Source of the DNA: Granulicella pectinivorans
Lineage (GTDB): Bacteria; Acidobacteriota; Terriglobia; Terriglobales; Acidobacteriaceae
DNA length: 64,000 nt
Reading direction: 5' to 3'
Assembly: GCF_900114625.1 (NCBI RefSeq)
Contig: NZ_FOZL01000002.1
Location: 372,001-436,000 of the forward strand
Positions 1-8,364 of the stretch are shown piece after piece. A program made the position numbers and the translations under genes. The notes beneath the pieces are model-generated. The model did no database searches. It saw only the letters and a list, made by a program, of their open reading frames with translations, and was not told the origin of the DNA. Every line of letters starts with the position of its first letter. Position 1 is the stretch's first letter.

Positions 1-1267
1 CAGCGAGGTCCACCGTCTCGGTGACTGCCGCGCTCTTATCACCGTTTTGTGGAAGGAGTGAGTAGTGTCCCTCGTCCTTTACGCTGCTGAAGTAGAACGG
101 AGTTTGCTGTTGTGTCATTTGGGCCAGCGATGAAGCGTGATGCCACTCATTCGCTCCCATGACCTCAAAGTTGATTTTGTCTTTCAGCAACTTAGGCTTT
201 GGGCCTCCACGCATGACGTAATCCATCCATTGATATTCAAGTTCAGGTGTACTGAACTGCGCTGCGGGATCGATGGTGTACCCGCGCAAAACCTTGGCCT
301 TTTCAATGCGGTGACTCCCGATATGGTCATAGGGACCGATGACGACATAATCTTCCGCCCGCGCATTGTATTGAGCGTGCTCTCGTACAAAGTCCAGCGC
401 CGACTGTTGTGCATCGTCGTAATAGCCGGTGATGGTAAGAACCGGAATGTTGATCTGCGCGAAATCCTGTTTGTAGGGCACCATGTCCTGCCAGAATTTG
501 TCGTACGCAGGATGCTGAAGCCAGCGCTGCAGCAAGGGATTTGGCTGCCCGTCAATCTGGTCGATCTTGCGATACGGTTCGCCGCTCGCGAACCACTTCT
601 CCTGCATCCGCTGCCAGCGGGCGGAGTCGTTGTTGGCCTTATCGTCCAGCAGCTTGTTGGCCGTAACGTAGAACGCCCAACTGTAGTTGGCATTCAGAAA
701 GATGTTGTTGGCCATCGGAAGACCATCTCCGGGAATGGCTGCCGCCGAAACGGCAATGGTTTTCAACGCGGGGTGAAGCTTCTTTGCTGCCGCCCAGGCC
801 GTGTACCCCTGGTAGCTTCCTCCTCGCATCCCGACCTGACCGTCGCTCCAGGGCTGCTTCGCAATCCAGTCAATGACGTCATACCCATCCGAGGCCTCGT
901 GCTCGTAGGGCACGATAGGGTCCGGGCTGAGGCGTTTGCCACGCGTATCGGCTATGACGCCCACGTAGCCGTGGTCCGCTGCATCTTTCGCTTTAGCAAG
1001 TTGTGCAGGCGGATCCGTATATATATCGACCGTCAGCACCGCAGGTAGCCTTTCGGCAGTCCCCTTTTTTTTCACCACGACCGCCGAGACAACACCACCG
1101 TCTCGCATGGGAATCAGAACCTTGTCCCAAATCTGATAGTCGCTGTCAGGATGAGCTGAGGGAGGCTGGGGCTGCTGAGCCGTAGCTGCAGCACGACCTG
1201 CGAACAGCGTTACTAAAACCAAAAGTACCTTTGCGACCCAACGCTGCGCAAACCGGGGGATCATCAT
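1..1267 (-). CDS. CocE/NonD family serine hydrolase, secreted (3' end outside window)
   Basis: Alpha/beta hydrolase of the CocE/NonD (X-Pro dipeptidyl-peptidase S15 / glutaryl-7-ACA acylase) type, which cleaves amide or ester bonds. The reading frame runs open from an ATG at 1267 to the window edge, about 422 codons, so the C-terminal jelly-roll domain is probably missing. A signal peptide is visible (VLLVLVTLFAGRAAATAQ, about residues 14-31), so it should act in the periplasm or outside the cell. The nucleophile elbow reads GGSYQG with Ser near residue 151. A likely catalytic Asp lies in GYYDDAQ near 284 and His in GPYDHIG near 315, the order expected for the family. Two ATG codons are adjacent (1267, 1264), with AGG a few bases upstream. 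The substrate cannot be told from sequence. Family assignment is firm; physiological role is unknown. Confidence 0.85.
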   Translation of the reverse strand, partial: MMIPRFAQRWVAKVLLVLVTLFAGRAAATAQQPQPPSAHPDSDYQIWDKVLIPMRDGGVVSAVVVKKKGTAERLPAVLTVDIYTDPPAQLAKAKDAADHGYVGVIADTRGKRLSPDPIVPYEHEASDGYDVIDWIAKQPWSDGQVGMRGGSYQGYTAWAAAKKLHPALKTIAVSAAAIPGDGLPMANNIFLNANYSWAFYVTANKLLDDKANNDSARWQRMQEKWFASGEPYRKIDQIDGQPNPLLQRWLQHPAYDKFWQDMVPYKQDFAQINIPVLTITGYYDDAQQSALDFVREHAQYNARAEDYVVIGPYDHIGSHRIEKAKVLRGYTIDPAAQFSTPELEYQWMDYVMRGGPKPKLLKDKINFEVMGANEWHHASSLAQMTQQQTPFYFSSVKDEGHYSLLPQNGDKSAAVTETVDLA

Positions 1268-1346
1268 GATGACGAGCCTACCAAAAGGGACAAATCGCCG
1301 AGTATCTCATCGACGTGGTGAACGGTCCTGATATGGCCACGAAAGG

Positions 1347-1396
1347 CAACTGCAACGGCAGAAGCAGGTTCCTTCTTTGGGGGATGACAACAAGAA
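1347..1396. repeat. Interspersed repeat, copy 1 of a pair flanking trmFO
   Basis: About 48 bases here and at 2826-2872 are clearly related: both contain CAAC, then GCAGAAGCAG, a C-run/G-run pair and TGACAAC followed by GAAA. Both copies have the same orientation and sit on either side of trmFO in non-coding gaps. The C-run/G-run part could form a small hairpin. I read this as a short dispersed intergenic element rather than a gene. Confidence 0.55.
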
Positions 1397-1440
1397 AGGA
1401 CACGGCGAGGACCGGCGAACGTGATTCGGCTGATGCTTCG

Positions 1441-2802
1441 CTAGGCGTTGAGCCAGGCGTCCCATGCGGCGAGGGCGCGCTCGCATTGCATGGCGTGACG
1501 GACCTTCTTGTCGCGGATCTGCTTGCGGAGCTCCTCTTCGAGTGGGACAAGCAGGTCGAAGGTGATGTTCGCGGGTTGGAAGCGTTTGGATTCCGCGTGG
1601 GTGATGTAGTGGGTGAGGGAGCCGTTGGCGGAGAGGCGGGGGGCGGGGGTAGGTTCATTCCCTGCTGCCAAGGCTGCGGCGTAGCGGCCGGCGAGGAGGC
1701 CCGAGGCGATGGACTCGGTGTAGCCTTCGACGCCCGAGAGCTGGCCGGCGATCATGATGCTGGGGTGGGCCTTGAGCTGGAGGGTTTCGGTGAGCAGGCT
1801 GGGGGCATGGATGTAGGTGTTGCGGTGGATCTGGCCGTAGCGGAGGAAGGTCGCGTTTTCGAGGCCGGGGATGAGGGAGAGGACGCGTTTTTGTTCGCCG
1901 AATTTTAAGTGGTTCTGGAAGCCTACGAGGTTGTAGGAGTCGGCGCGGAGGTTCTCCTGACGGAGCTGCACGGCGGCATAGGGCCAGCGGCCGGTTTTGG
2001 GGTCGGTGAGGCCTACGGGCTTCATGGGGCCGAAGCGGAGGGTGTCGCGGCCGCGGCGGGCGGTCTCTTCGATGGGGAGGCAGCCTTCGAAGTACTGCAA
2101 CTTTTCCGGCGCGGCGACGGGGTTACCGTCTTCGGGGAGCTTCTCCCAGGACTTTTGCTCGATGGCCTCGGCGGTGGCGAGGGCGTCGATGAAGGTCTCG
2201 TACTCGTCTTTGGTGAAGGGGCAGTTGATGTAGTCGGCGGAGCCCTTGTCGTAGCGGGCGGCGAAGTAGACCTTGTCCATGTCGATGGTGCTGGCGTCGA
2301 CGATGGGGGAGATGGAGTCGTAGAAGGCGAGGTGGTCAGCACCGGTGAGGCGCTGGAGCTCGGCGGCGAGGGCGGGTGAGGTGAGGGGGCCGCTGGCGAG
2401 GATGGTGATGGTGTTGGGGTCGTGCTCGTCGAGGTTTGTGACCTCTTCGCGATGGATGGTGATGTTCGGGTTGGATTCAAGGAGGGTGGCGACGCGTTTG
2501 GAGAACTCGACGCGGTCGACGGCGAGGGCGTGGCCGGCGGGAACGGCGGTGGCGTCGGCTTCGCGAAGCAATAACGACCCAGCGCGGCGCATCTCCTGCT
2601 TGAGAAGCCAGGGGGCGGTGTTTTCGGACTCGGACTTGAGGGAGTTGGAGCAGACGAGTTCGGCGAAGTCGGCTGTTTGGTGGGCTTCTGTCGAGCGGTG
2701 CGGGCGCATCTCGTAGAGGGCGACTTTGCAGCCTGCATGTGCGGCTTGGAGGGCGGCTTCGGGGCCGGCTAATCCGCCGCCTATGATTTTGATGGTTTTC
2801 AT
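1441..2802 (-). CDS. trmFO: TrmFO, FAD/folate-dependent tRNA (uracil-54-C5)-methyltransferase
   Basis: Makes ribothymidine at position 54 of the tRNA T-loop using methylenetetrahydrofolate as carbon donor and FADH2 as reductant; cytoplasmic. The N-terminus MKTIKIIGGGLAGPEAA is the FAD-binding Rossmann glycine motif, followed by YEMRP and the family hallmark LVCSNSLKS (about residues 48-56). The 453-residue length is normal. I chose the ATG at 2802 because the glycine motif starts directly there; a longer reading from 2865 would put 21 residues of low-quality sequence, overlapping a short repeat, ahead of the Rossmann fold. It is followed on the same strand by the CocE-type hydrolase after a 173-bp gap holding a related repeat, and preceded by a GNAT gene ending at 2875. 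Co-transcription with the GNAT gene is possible but not shown. Confidence 0.95.
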   Translation of the reverse strand: MKTIKIIGGGLAGPEAALQAAHAGCKVALYEMRPHRSTEAHQTADFAELVCSNSLKSESENTAPWLLKQEMRRAGSLLLREADATAVPAGHALAVDRVEFSKRVATLLESNPNITIHREEVTNLDEHDPNTITILASGPLTSPALAAELQRLTGADHLAFYDSISPIVDASTIDMDKVYFAARYDKGSADYINCPFTKDEYETFIDALATAEAIEQKSWEKLPEDGNPVAAPEKLQYFEGCLPIEETARRGRDTLRFGPMKPVGLTDPKTGRWPYAAVQLRQENLRADSYNLVGFQNHLKFGEQKRVLSLIPGLENATFLRYGQIHRNTYIHAPSLLTETLQLKAHPSIMIAGQLSGVEGYTESIASGLLAGRYAAALAAGNEPTPAPRLSANGSLTHYITHAESKRFQPANITFDLLVPLEEELRKQIRDKKVRHAMQCERALAAWDAWLNA

Positions 2803-2825
2803 GGTTTTGATCTTTCTCGGACAAA

Positions 2826-2872
2826 CAACGACAACGCAGAAGCAGATCCCCTTCGGGGGTGACAACTCGAAA
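2826..2872. repeat. Interspersed repeat, copy 2 of a pair flanking trmFO
   Basis: Partner of 1347-1396 in the same orientation, sharing GCAGAAGCAG and TGACAAC blocks. It occupies nearly all of the 72-bp gap between the GNAT stop codon and the trmFO start. Because it supplies the bases just upstream of trmFO, a naive upstream start for trmFO would translate it. Confidence 0.55.
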
Positions 2873-2874
2873 CG

Positions 2875-3363
2875 CTACAGCTTGGACATGGCGGCTAGTT
2901 TGGGGAGGTTTTCGCCGAGGACGCGCATGACGCGCCAGTCCATCATGCGGACGGCGCCGAGGGATTCGTAGAAGCCGATGGCGGTGGTGTTCCACTCGAG
3001 GACGTCCCACTGGAGGCGGCGGCAGCCCTCGGAGACGGCGATGGAGGCTACCTTCGTGAGGAGGGCTTTGCCGATTCCCTTGCCGCGGGCCTCGGGGTAG
3101 ACGAAGAGGTCTTCGAGATGGATGGAGGGGCCTCGCCAGGTGGAGTAGATGAAGAAGAAGAGGGCGAAGGCTACGGGCTTGCCGTCAATCTCGGCGAAGA
3201 GGCAGCGGTAGAGTGGCTTTTCGCCGAAACCGTCGCGGAGGAGCTCGGCCTCGGTGAGAACGACCTGGTCGGGCTCGCGTTCGTAGTCGGCGAGGGCGCG
3301 GATGAAGGCCAGAATCTGGGGAACGTCTTCGGCGGTGGTGGGCCGGAGGGTGAAGTTGGACAT
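2875..3363 (-). CDS. GNAT family N-acetyltransferase (spermidine/diamine acetyltransferase-like)
   Basis: A 162-residue GCN5-related acetyltransferase using acetyl-CoA. The acetyl-CoA pyrophosphate loop reads YPEARGKGIGKALL (about residues 92-105, the R/Q-x-x-G-x-G/A pattern). The overall plan, with DYEREPDQV near the N-terminus, LEDLFVYPEARGKGIG in the middle and WNTTAIGFYESLGA toward the end, is that of the eukaryotic-like SAT1/thialysine acetyltransferase subgroup. The acceptor could be a polyamine or another small amine; sequence alone does not settle this. It lies upstream of trmFO on the same strand, separated only by a short repeat. Confidence 0.85.
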   Translation of the reverse strand: MSNFTLRPTTAEDVPQILAFIRALADYEREPDQVVLTEAELLRDGFGEKPLYRCLFAEIDGKPVAFALFFFIYSTWRGPSIHLEDLFVYPEARGKGIGKALLTKVASIAVSEGCRRLQWDVLEWNTTAIGFYESLGAVRMMDWRVMRVLGENLPKLAAMSKL

Positions 3364-3372
3364 CAGTCTAGT

Positions 3373-4101
3373 TTACTGTTTGTCGGCGTCCTTGGTGTCT
3401 TTTGTGGTGTCTTCGTCTTTCGGGGGTGGCGGGGTTTTCTTGACGGGCTTGGGCTGGGCGGCGAGCCACTTGTCGAAGGGCAGGTTGAAGTCGAAGAGCT
3501 GCTTCTTTTCACCCTGCCAGCGGATCTCCTTGAGGAAGAGGGTGGCGTGACGCATGGCGGGGTCGTCGAGGTCGCGGATGTCGTAGAAGAGATAGCCGGA
3601 GGCGGTGGTGTGAGGGGCTACCGTGGTGGACGGGAAGGAGAAGTCCTGGTCGTCCTGGGTGATTTTCTTGTCGACCTGCTCGCCGGAGGTGATGGGGATG
3701 CTGGCTCCGGGGAACGGGAGGGGCATGCGGCGGCCCTGGGCGGATTTTCGGTTGTAGAGGCGTCGCTGGAGGTCCTCGGGGAGGGCGGCGGGGAGGATGT
3801 CCTTGTTTTCGGAGATGAACTGGATGCGGACGTCGTCGAGGGTGAGGGGCTTGTCGCCGTCGTTGGTGATGAAGACGCGGACTGGGAGGAAGCCGTGCTG
3901 GATATAGGCGTTGCGGAAGAAGGCGCAGTTTTCGGGCTTGTCGCAGGGCTCGGCGGCCACGGTGACCTTCTCGTTGGGGTGGGCCTCGAAGAGGGTGTAC
4001 TCGCTGGCGGGCTTGGCGGGGGGCATCTTCTTGTCGGCGGCTGGGGCCGCGAGGGGCAGGGCGAGAAGGGCGGCGAGTACGAGGGCGCGAGGCGGGTTCA
4101 T
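3373..4101 (-). CDS. Secreted protein of unknown function
   Basis: A 242-residue protein with a clear signal peptide (ALVLAALLALPLAAPAAD), so it is exported. I chose the ATG at 4101 because the signal peptide follows directly; the frame stays open to 4167 but those 22 residues do not look like a signal sequence. The mature part has a Pro/Lys-rich linker, one pair of cysteines (CDKPENC) that could form a disulfide, and motifs such as VRVFITNDGDKPL that suggest an immunoglobulin-like beta fold. The C-terminus is a low-complexity charged tail rich in Lys, Asp, Pro and Thr. I do not recognise a family. It ends 9 bp from the GNAT start and starts 86 bp from divergent waaA. Confidence 0.7.
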   Translation of the reverse strand: MNPPRALVLAALLALPLAAPAADKKMPPAKPASEYTLFEAHPNEKVTVAAEPCDKPENCAFFRNAYIQHGFLPVRVFITNDGDKPLTLDDVRIQFISENKDILPAALPEDLQRRLYNRKSAQGRRMPLPFPGASIPITSGEQVDKKITQDDQDFSFPSTTVAPHTTASGYLFYDIRDLDDPAMRHATLFLKEIRWQGEKKQLFDFNLPFDKWLAAQPKPVKKTPPPPKDEDTTKDTKDADKQ

Positions 4102-4187
4102 GCTGGGTTGATTATGATCTTCGCTGGGGTCGAAAAGAAAGCGCATGCTGCGTTTGACGACGTACATAGCGATTTGGACGACGAAGC

Positions 4188-5489
4188 TTGAACGACGGGG
4201 GAGTGCGGTTGGTTCTGACGATTTATAGCGCTCTGCTGATGATGGGGCTGGTGTTGGGCGCTCCGTGGTGGCTGGCGCGGATGATGACGAGTGGACGGTA
4301 TCGGGCGGGGCTGGCGGGGCGTCTGGGGGCCGTTCCGGCAGGGATCCGGGAACAGGGATCCGGGAACAGGGTTGTCTGGGTGCATGCGGTTTCGGTGGGG
4401 GAGGTGCTGGCGGCTTCGCATCTGGTGGGGGAGCTTAGGGCTAGCGGTTATACCGTAGCGGTTTCTACGACGACGCAGGCTGGGCAGGAGCTGGCGCGGA
4501 AGCGGTTTGTGGGATGTGCGGTGTTTTATATGCCGCTTGATTTTGCGTGGGTGATTCGTCGGTATCTGCGGGCCTTGACGCCACAGTTGGTGGTGACGAT
4601 GGAGAGTGAGCTTTGGCCGAATCTGATTCACCAGTGCAAAACGGCCGGGATTCCGCTGGCGGTGGTGAATGCCCGGATTTCGGACCGGTCCTTTCCTCGC
4701 TATATGGCGTTGCGGCGGGTTTGGGGACCGCTTTTGCGGGAGGTTTCACTATTTCTGGCGCAGAGTGAGGCTACGGCGGAGCGGCTGCGGGCGATGGGAG
4801 TGGCGGCCGAGCGGGTGGCGATGAGTGGGAATTTGAAGTACGACGTGCGGGCCGGGTTGGAGACAGCGATGACGCGGCGGGTGCGGGGATGGCGGGACGG
4901 CCTTGGGGTGGAGATCGTCGTTGCGGGAAGTACGCTGCCGGGGGAGGAGGAGATGCTGCTCGATGCGTGGCTTTCGGTGCAGAAGGGGGCTTCGCCGAAG
5001 ATGACGATGCTGGTGATTGCGCCGCGGCATACACCTCGTTTCGACGAGGTGTATGCGTTGATTGGGAAGAAGGGGTATGTGGCGGTGCGGTGCTCGGAGT
5101 TGCCGGAGTTTGGGGCGGGGGCGCTGTCGGGGAATGTGGTGCTGCTGCTGGATACGATTGGGGATCTGGCTTCGATGTACTCGTTAGCGACGGTGGCGTT
5201 TGTGGGGGGGAGCCTGGTGAAGAAGGGTGGACACAATCCGCTGGAGCCGGCGCAGTTTGGGGTGCCGGTGGTGATGGGACCGTCGTGGGAGAACTTCCGG
5301 GAGATCGTGGGGGAGGAGATGGTGAAGGCGGAGGCGATCAAGATTGTGACGCCGGAGGAGTTGGTGGGTGCGTTTGTTTTGCTGCTGGGGGACGATGGCG
5401 GGATGGGAGAGCGGGGACGGGCGGTGTTTGCGAGTCAGTCAGGGGCTACGGAACGGACGCTGGCGGCGCTGAAAGGGTTGATCGCTTGA
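4188..5489 (+). CDS. waaA: 3-deoxy-D-manno-octulosonic acid (Kdo) transferase
   Basis: Adds Kdo to lipid A precursor at the inner membrane, a step in LPS core assembly. The 433-residue protein has the N-terminal membrane segment (YSALLMMGLVLGAPWWLA), the family block WVHAVSVGEVLA near residue 65, ESELWPN near 125, and C-terminal FVGGSLVKKGGHNPLEPA, all typical of KdtA/WaaA. The first codon is TTG at 4188; a GTG at 4203 is an alternative. A 14-bp perfect tandem duplication lies inside the gene at 4341-4368, read in two frames as GIREQ and GSGNR. The gene overlaps the next one (lpxK) by four bases (TTGA), so translation is probably coupled. It heads a lipid A/core operon. Confidence 0.93.
   Translation: MNDGGVRLVLTIYSALLMMGLVLGAPWWLARMMTSGRYRAGLAGRLGAVPAGIREQGSGNRVVWVHAVSVGEVLAASHLVGELRASGYTVAVSTTTQAGQELARKRFVGCAVFYMPLDFAWVIRRYLRALTPQLVVTMESELWPNLIHQCKTAGIPLAVVNARISDRSFPRYMALRRVWGPLLREVSLFLAQSEATAERLRAMGVAAERVAMSGNLKYDVRAGLETAMTRRVRGWRDGLGVEIVVAGSTLPGEEEMLLDAWLSVQKGASPKMTMLVIAPRHTPRFDEVYALIGKKGYVAVRCSELPEFGAGALSGNVVLLLDTIGDLASMYSLATVAFVGGSLVKKGGHNPLEPAQFGVPVVMGPSWENFREIVGEEMVKAEAIKIVTPEELVGAFVLLLGDDGGMGERGRAVFASQSGATERTLAALKGLIA
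4341..4368. repeat. 14-bp tandem duplication inside waaA
   Basis: GGGATCCGGGAACA occurs twice in direct succession. Because 14 is not a multiple of three, the two copies are translated in different frames, yet the reading frame continues into the conserved VVWVHAVSVGE block. It sits in the poorly conserved linker just before that block. Confidence 0.9.
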
Positions 5490-6409
5490 AGAGACCATGG
5501 CTGCTTCCGCTGGTGCCGGCCTATCGGGCGGCTTTGTGGTTAAAGGAGCGGGTGGCGAAAGCCCCGAAGCGGCTTCCGGCTCGGGTGGTGAGTGTGGGGA
5601 GTGTTTCGGCTGGGGGGGCTGGGAAGACTCCGGTGGTGATGCTTGTGGTGGAGATGCTGCGGGCGCAGGGACTTGTCGTAGATGTGCTTTCGCGAGGGTA
5701 CGGACGGTCGGGCAAGGGTGTGGAGCGGGTGGAGGTGGCGGGTTCGGCGAGCCGGTTTGGCGATGAGCCGATGCTGATGGCGCGGCGATTGGGCGTGCCG
5801 GTCTGGGTGGGGTCGGATCGTTACTCGGCGGGCTTGGCGGCGGATGAGGCGGATGTGCATGTGCTGGATGATGGGTTTCAGCACCGGAAGCTGGCGCGGG
5901 ATCTGGACGTGGTGCTGCTGACCGCGCAGGATGTGCAGGATCGGCTGATTCCGGCAGGGGATCTGCGGGAGCCGCTTTCGGCGCTGGGGCGGGCGGATGT
6001 GGTGGTTCTGCGGGAGGAGGAGGCGGGTGCGCTGCGCTCGCTGGTTCCGGCGGGGAAGGCGGTTTGGGTGGTGCGGCGGGTTTTGCGGCTGGAGCGGGCT
6101 TTGCCGGAGAAGGTGATTATTTTCTGTGGGATCGCCCGGCCGGATGGGTTTGTTTCGATGCTGGCGGAGGCTGGGGCTATGCAGGGTGAGGGAGTCTTCT
6201 TTCCGGATCATCATGCGTTTGGGGTGAGGGATGTGACGCGCTTGATCCGGACGGCGCGGGCGGCGGGGGCGGAGGCGTTTGTAACGACGGAGAAGGATGC
6301 GGTGAAGCTGACGGCGTCGATGCGGAAGAGGCTGGAGGAGGTTGGGCCGGTGATTGTGGCGGAGCTTCGGGTGGAGCTGGTGGAGGGGTCGGTTGGGGAT
6401 CTGCTTTGA
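5486..6409 (+). CDS. lpxK: Tetraacyldisaccharide 4'-kinase
   Basis: Phosphorylates the 4' position of the lipid A disaccharide using ATP, at the cytoplasmic face of the inner membrane. The P-loop reads GSVSAGGAGKTP (about residues 38-49), matching the unusual LpxK form with a double glycine. LDDGFQH, FCGIARPDGF and FFPDHHAF are also family blocks. I chose the TTG at 5486, which overlaps the waaA stop codon as TTGA, because it gives a 307-residue protein starting with the hydrophobic N-terminal segment expected for LpxK. The frame is open upstream to 4889, but that part is antisense-like Gly-rich sequence over waaA and is not coding. Its place between waaA and a heptosyltransferase supports a lipid A/core operon. 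Confidence 0.94.
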   Translation: MKRPWLLPLVPAYRAALWLKERVAKAPKRLPARVVSVGSVSAGGAGKTPVVMLVVEMLRAQGLVVDVLSRGYGRSGKGVERVEVAGSASRFGDEPMLMARRLGVPVWVGSDRYSAGLAADEADVHVLDDGFQHRKLARDLDVVLLTAQDVQDRLIPAGDLREPLSALGRADVVVLREEEAGALRSLVPAGKAVWVVRRVLRLERALPEKVIIFCGIARPDGFVSMLAEAGAMQGEGVFFPDHHAFGVRDVTRLIRTARAAGAEAFVTTEKDAVKLTASMRKRLEEVGPVIVAELRVELVEGSVGDLL

Positions 6410-6458
6410 GGCTGTGATGGGAAACCATCTCCCAGAAGCAGCAGCCCGGACGTGAGAC

Positions 6459-6477
6459 CCAAGGCTCATAGCCTTGG
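6459..6477. repeat. Short perfect inverted repeat between lpxK and waaC
   Basis: CCAAGGCT-cat-AGCCTTGG, 8-bp arms with a 3-nt loop, lies in the 120-bp gap after lpxK. There is no T-run after it on the plus strand, so it is more likely part of a dispersed palindromic element or an RNA-processing hairpin than an intrinsic terminator. The rest of the gap shows no gene. Confidence 0.5.
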
Positions 6478-6529
6478 AGTACCAACAACCCAAGACGAAC
6501 CCGCCCCACAGATATGAGACGATGGGGGC

Positions 6530-7588
6530 TTGATCGAGGGGACGCCAAATCGGGTTTTGATTGTGCGTGTGGGGGCGATGGGGGATATCGTCCATGCGCT
6601 GCCGGCGGTGGCGGCGCTGCGGCGGGCGCGGGCGGAGTGGCTGATCGACTGGGCGGCCGAGGGACGGTGGTCGGATCTGCTGGTTTCCGTGCTGGAGGAC
6701 GAGGGTCCGGTGGTGGACGCGGTGGTTCCGGTGCGGGTGGGGTACTGGAAGGCGCATGGTCTTTCGGTGGCCACGTTGAAGGATGTGCTGGCGTTGCGGC
6801 GATGGATGCGGGCGGCGCGGTTCGATCGGTGCGTGGATCTGCAGGGGTCGGTACGGTCGGCGGTGATTGGATGGATGGCTGGGACGAGACTGGCAGGGTC
6901 GGAGACACCACGGGAGAGTCCGGCGCGGTGGTTGTACAAGCGGCGGGTCCGGACGGCTTCGGTGCATGTGGTGGATCAGGCGTGCGAGATTCTGGGGGCG
7001 GCGGTTGGGGTGGCGCTCGAGGCTGGTGCGGGGCCAGTTCCCTTCCCGGAGGATGAGGCGGCGGAGCAGTGGTGCGATGCCTTTCTGGCGGATATTCCGG
7101 CGGAGCGGGGGTATGTGGTGCTGGCTCCTACGGCTGGTTGGGGGGCGAAGGAGTGGCCGGCGGAGCGGTTTGGTGAGTTGGCTGGGCGGCTTTGCAATGC
7201 GGGGTGGACGGTGCTGGTGAACCTGACCAATCCGAAGAGCAAGCCGGAGGTGGTCGAGGGGAGCGAAGGACGGGCCCTGGTGCTGGACTGCTCGATTGCG
7301 CAGTTGACGGCGGTGCTGCGGCGGTCGTCGCTGTTTATTGGGGGGGATACGGGGCCGCTGCATCTGGCGGATGCGCTGGGGGTGGCTTGTGTGGGGCTGT
7401 TTGGGCCTACGGATCCGGCGCGGAATGGGCCTTATTTTGGGATGAAGAGTGGGCGGGCAAGAGTCTTGCGGGATACCTTCAGTGTGACGAATCACGCGCG
7501 GATACGGGAGACGGAGGCGGGTTTGAGTAGGATTGGGGTGGATGAGGTGTTTCGGGCGGCCCGGGAGTTGTTGCCGAAGCTCCCTTGA
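6530..7588 (+). CDS. waaC: Glycosyltransferase family 9, heptosyltransferase I-like
   Basis: GT9 enzymes transfer ADP-heptose to the inner core of LPS on the cytoplasmic side of the membrane. The 352-residue protein starts with RVLIVRVGAMGDIVHALPA, the nucleotide-sugar loop of WaaC/WaaF, has VDLQGSVRSA near residue 103 (WaaC-like DxQGxxKSA), LAPTAGWGAKEWP near 193 and FIGGDTGPLHLADALG near 263 (the GGDTGPxHLA hallmark). The start is a TTG at 6530. WaaC rather than WaaF is suggested by the DLQG/SA block and the order of motifs, but the exact acceptor is an inference. It follows waaA-lpxK on the same strand after a 120-bp gap. Confidence 0.85.
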   Translation: MIEGTPNRVLIVRVGAMGDIVHALPAVAALRRARAEWLIDWAAEGRWSDLLVSVLEDEGPVVDAVVPVRVGYWKAHGLSVATLKDVLALRRWMRAARFDRCVDLQGSVRSAVIGWMAGTRLAGSETPRESPARWLYKRRVRTASVHVVDQACEILGAAVGVALEAGAGPVPFPEDEAAEQWCDAFLADIPAERGYVVLAPTAGWGAKEWPAERFGELAGRLCNAGWTVLVNLTNPKSKPEVVEGSEGRALVLDCSIAQLTAVLRRSSLFIGGDTGPLHLADALGVACVGLFGPTDPARNGPYFGMKSGRARVLRDTFSVTNHARIRETEAGLSRIGVDEVFRAARELLPKLP

Positions 7589-7606
7589 GAACAGCGTGGC
7601 GGCATG

Positions 7607-7649
7607 CCCACATCTCAGAAGCGAGATGTGGGGCACCCGAATTTGTGGC
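7607..7649 (+). repeat. Palindromic element copy A (upstream of the methyltransferase gene)
   Basis: Left arm CCCACATCTC (7607-7616), loop AGAAGC, right arm GAGATGTGGG (7623-7632): a perfect 10-bp stem. It is followed by the asymmetric tail GGCACCCGAATTTGTGGC. It sits 18 bp after the waaC stop. An ATG directly before it (7604) opens a frame through it that joins the next gene, so automated start calls may include it. Confidence 0.9.
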
Positions 7650-7663
7650 GAGATGGAGAACGG

Positions 7664-8230
7664 ATGAGTGAACGGACGGGATGGCAACGGATTGCACGGC
7701 GGATCCGGGTTCCGATGGGATTTTGTTTTGCGGGGTTCTTTCTTTGGCTGGCGCGGCCCTCGGCGGTGACGCTGGCATGCAGCCTGCTGCTGGTGCTGCC
7801 GGGGCTTTGGCTGCGGGGGTATGCGGCGGGCTATGTGAGGAAGAACGCGGAGCTAACGACGACGGGGCCCTATGGCTATACGCGGAATCCACTGTACCTG
7901 GGGTCGATGATGATCGCGTTCGGGTTCGCGGTCGCCGGGGGACAGGTGTGGATCGGGATTACGCTGGCGGCTTTGTTTTTAGCGATTTACCTGCCTACGA
8001 TCCTGTCGGAAGAGAAGTTTTTGCGGGGTGTGTTTCCGGGTTTTGACGACTACGCGGCGCGGGTTCCGCGGTTGCTGCCACGGCTGACTTCGGCCTCGGC
8101 GGGGGATGCTCCGGAGGATCGTGGGGCCTTTTCGAAGCAGCTTTACTTGCATCACCGCGAGTACAATGCTTTGATGGGTGCCGGTGCGATTTACCTGGCG
8201 CTTGTGATCCGTTTGCTGCTGCGCCGCTGA
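7664..8230 (+). CDS. Isoprenylcysteine carboxyl methyltransferase-like membrane protein
   Basis: Integral membrane methyltransferase of the ICMT / phospholipid-methyltransferase superfamily, SAM-dependent. The signature TTGPYGYTRNPLYLGSM (about residues 66-82) is the conserved SAM-binding block, and four or five hydrophobic segments are visible (GFCFAGFFLWLA, VTLACSLLLVLPGLWL, MMIAFGFAVAGG, IGITLAALFLAIYLP). Bacteria lack prenylated CaaX proteins of the eukaryotic type, so the substrate is open; a phospholipid or quinone-like lipid is possible. I chose the ATG at 7664, which has GGAG five bases upstream. The frame extends to 7604 through palindromic element A, encoding TSQKRDVGHPNLW, but that start lacks a ribosome site. 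Confidence 0.8.
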   Translation: MSERTGWQRIARRIRVPMGFCFAGFFLWLARPSAVTLACSLLLVLPGLWLRGYAAGYVRKNAELTTTGPYGYTRNPLYLGSMMIAFGFAVAGGQVWIGITLAALFLAIYLPTILSEEKFLRGVFPGFDDYAARVPRLLPRLTSASAGDAPEDRGAFSKQLYLHHREYNALMGAGAIYLALVIRLLLRR

Positions 8231-8364
8231 CATCCCGGAGGATACCGGGGGCGAAGGCGTGGAGCTGTTTTGAGACTCACGGTTTGATTCCGGGCGTGTT
8301 GTGGCCGACCCCTGGGGATCACTCTGGACGATATTCCAAAAGATTCGCCCTCGAGGGGTTCGAT

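Noticed and set aside
4889..5485. N-terminal extension of lpxK by 199 codons
   Set aside because: It overlaps waaA in another frame and is Gly-rich shadow sequence; LpxK proteins start close to the TTG at 5486.
5540..7687. Long open frame on the minus strand (715 codons) opposite lpxK and waaC
   Set aside because: The translation is Arg/Pro/His-rich without any motif, and it lies opposite two genes with complete family signatures. In G+C-rich DNA such antisense frames are common.
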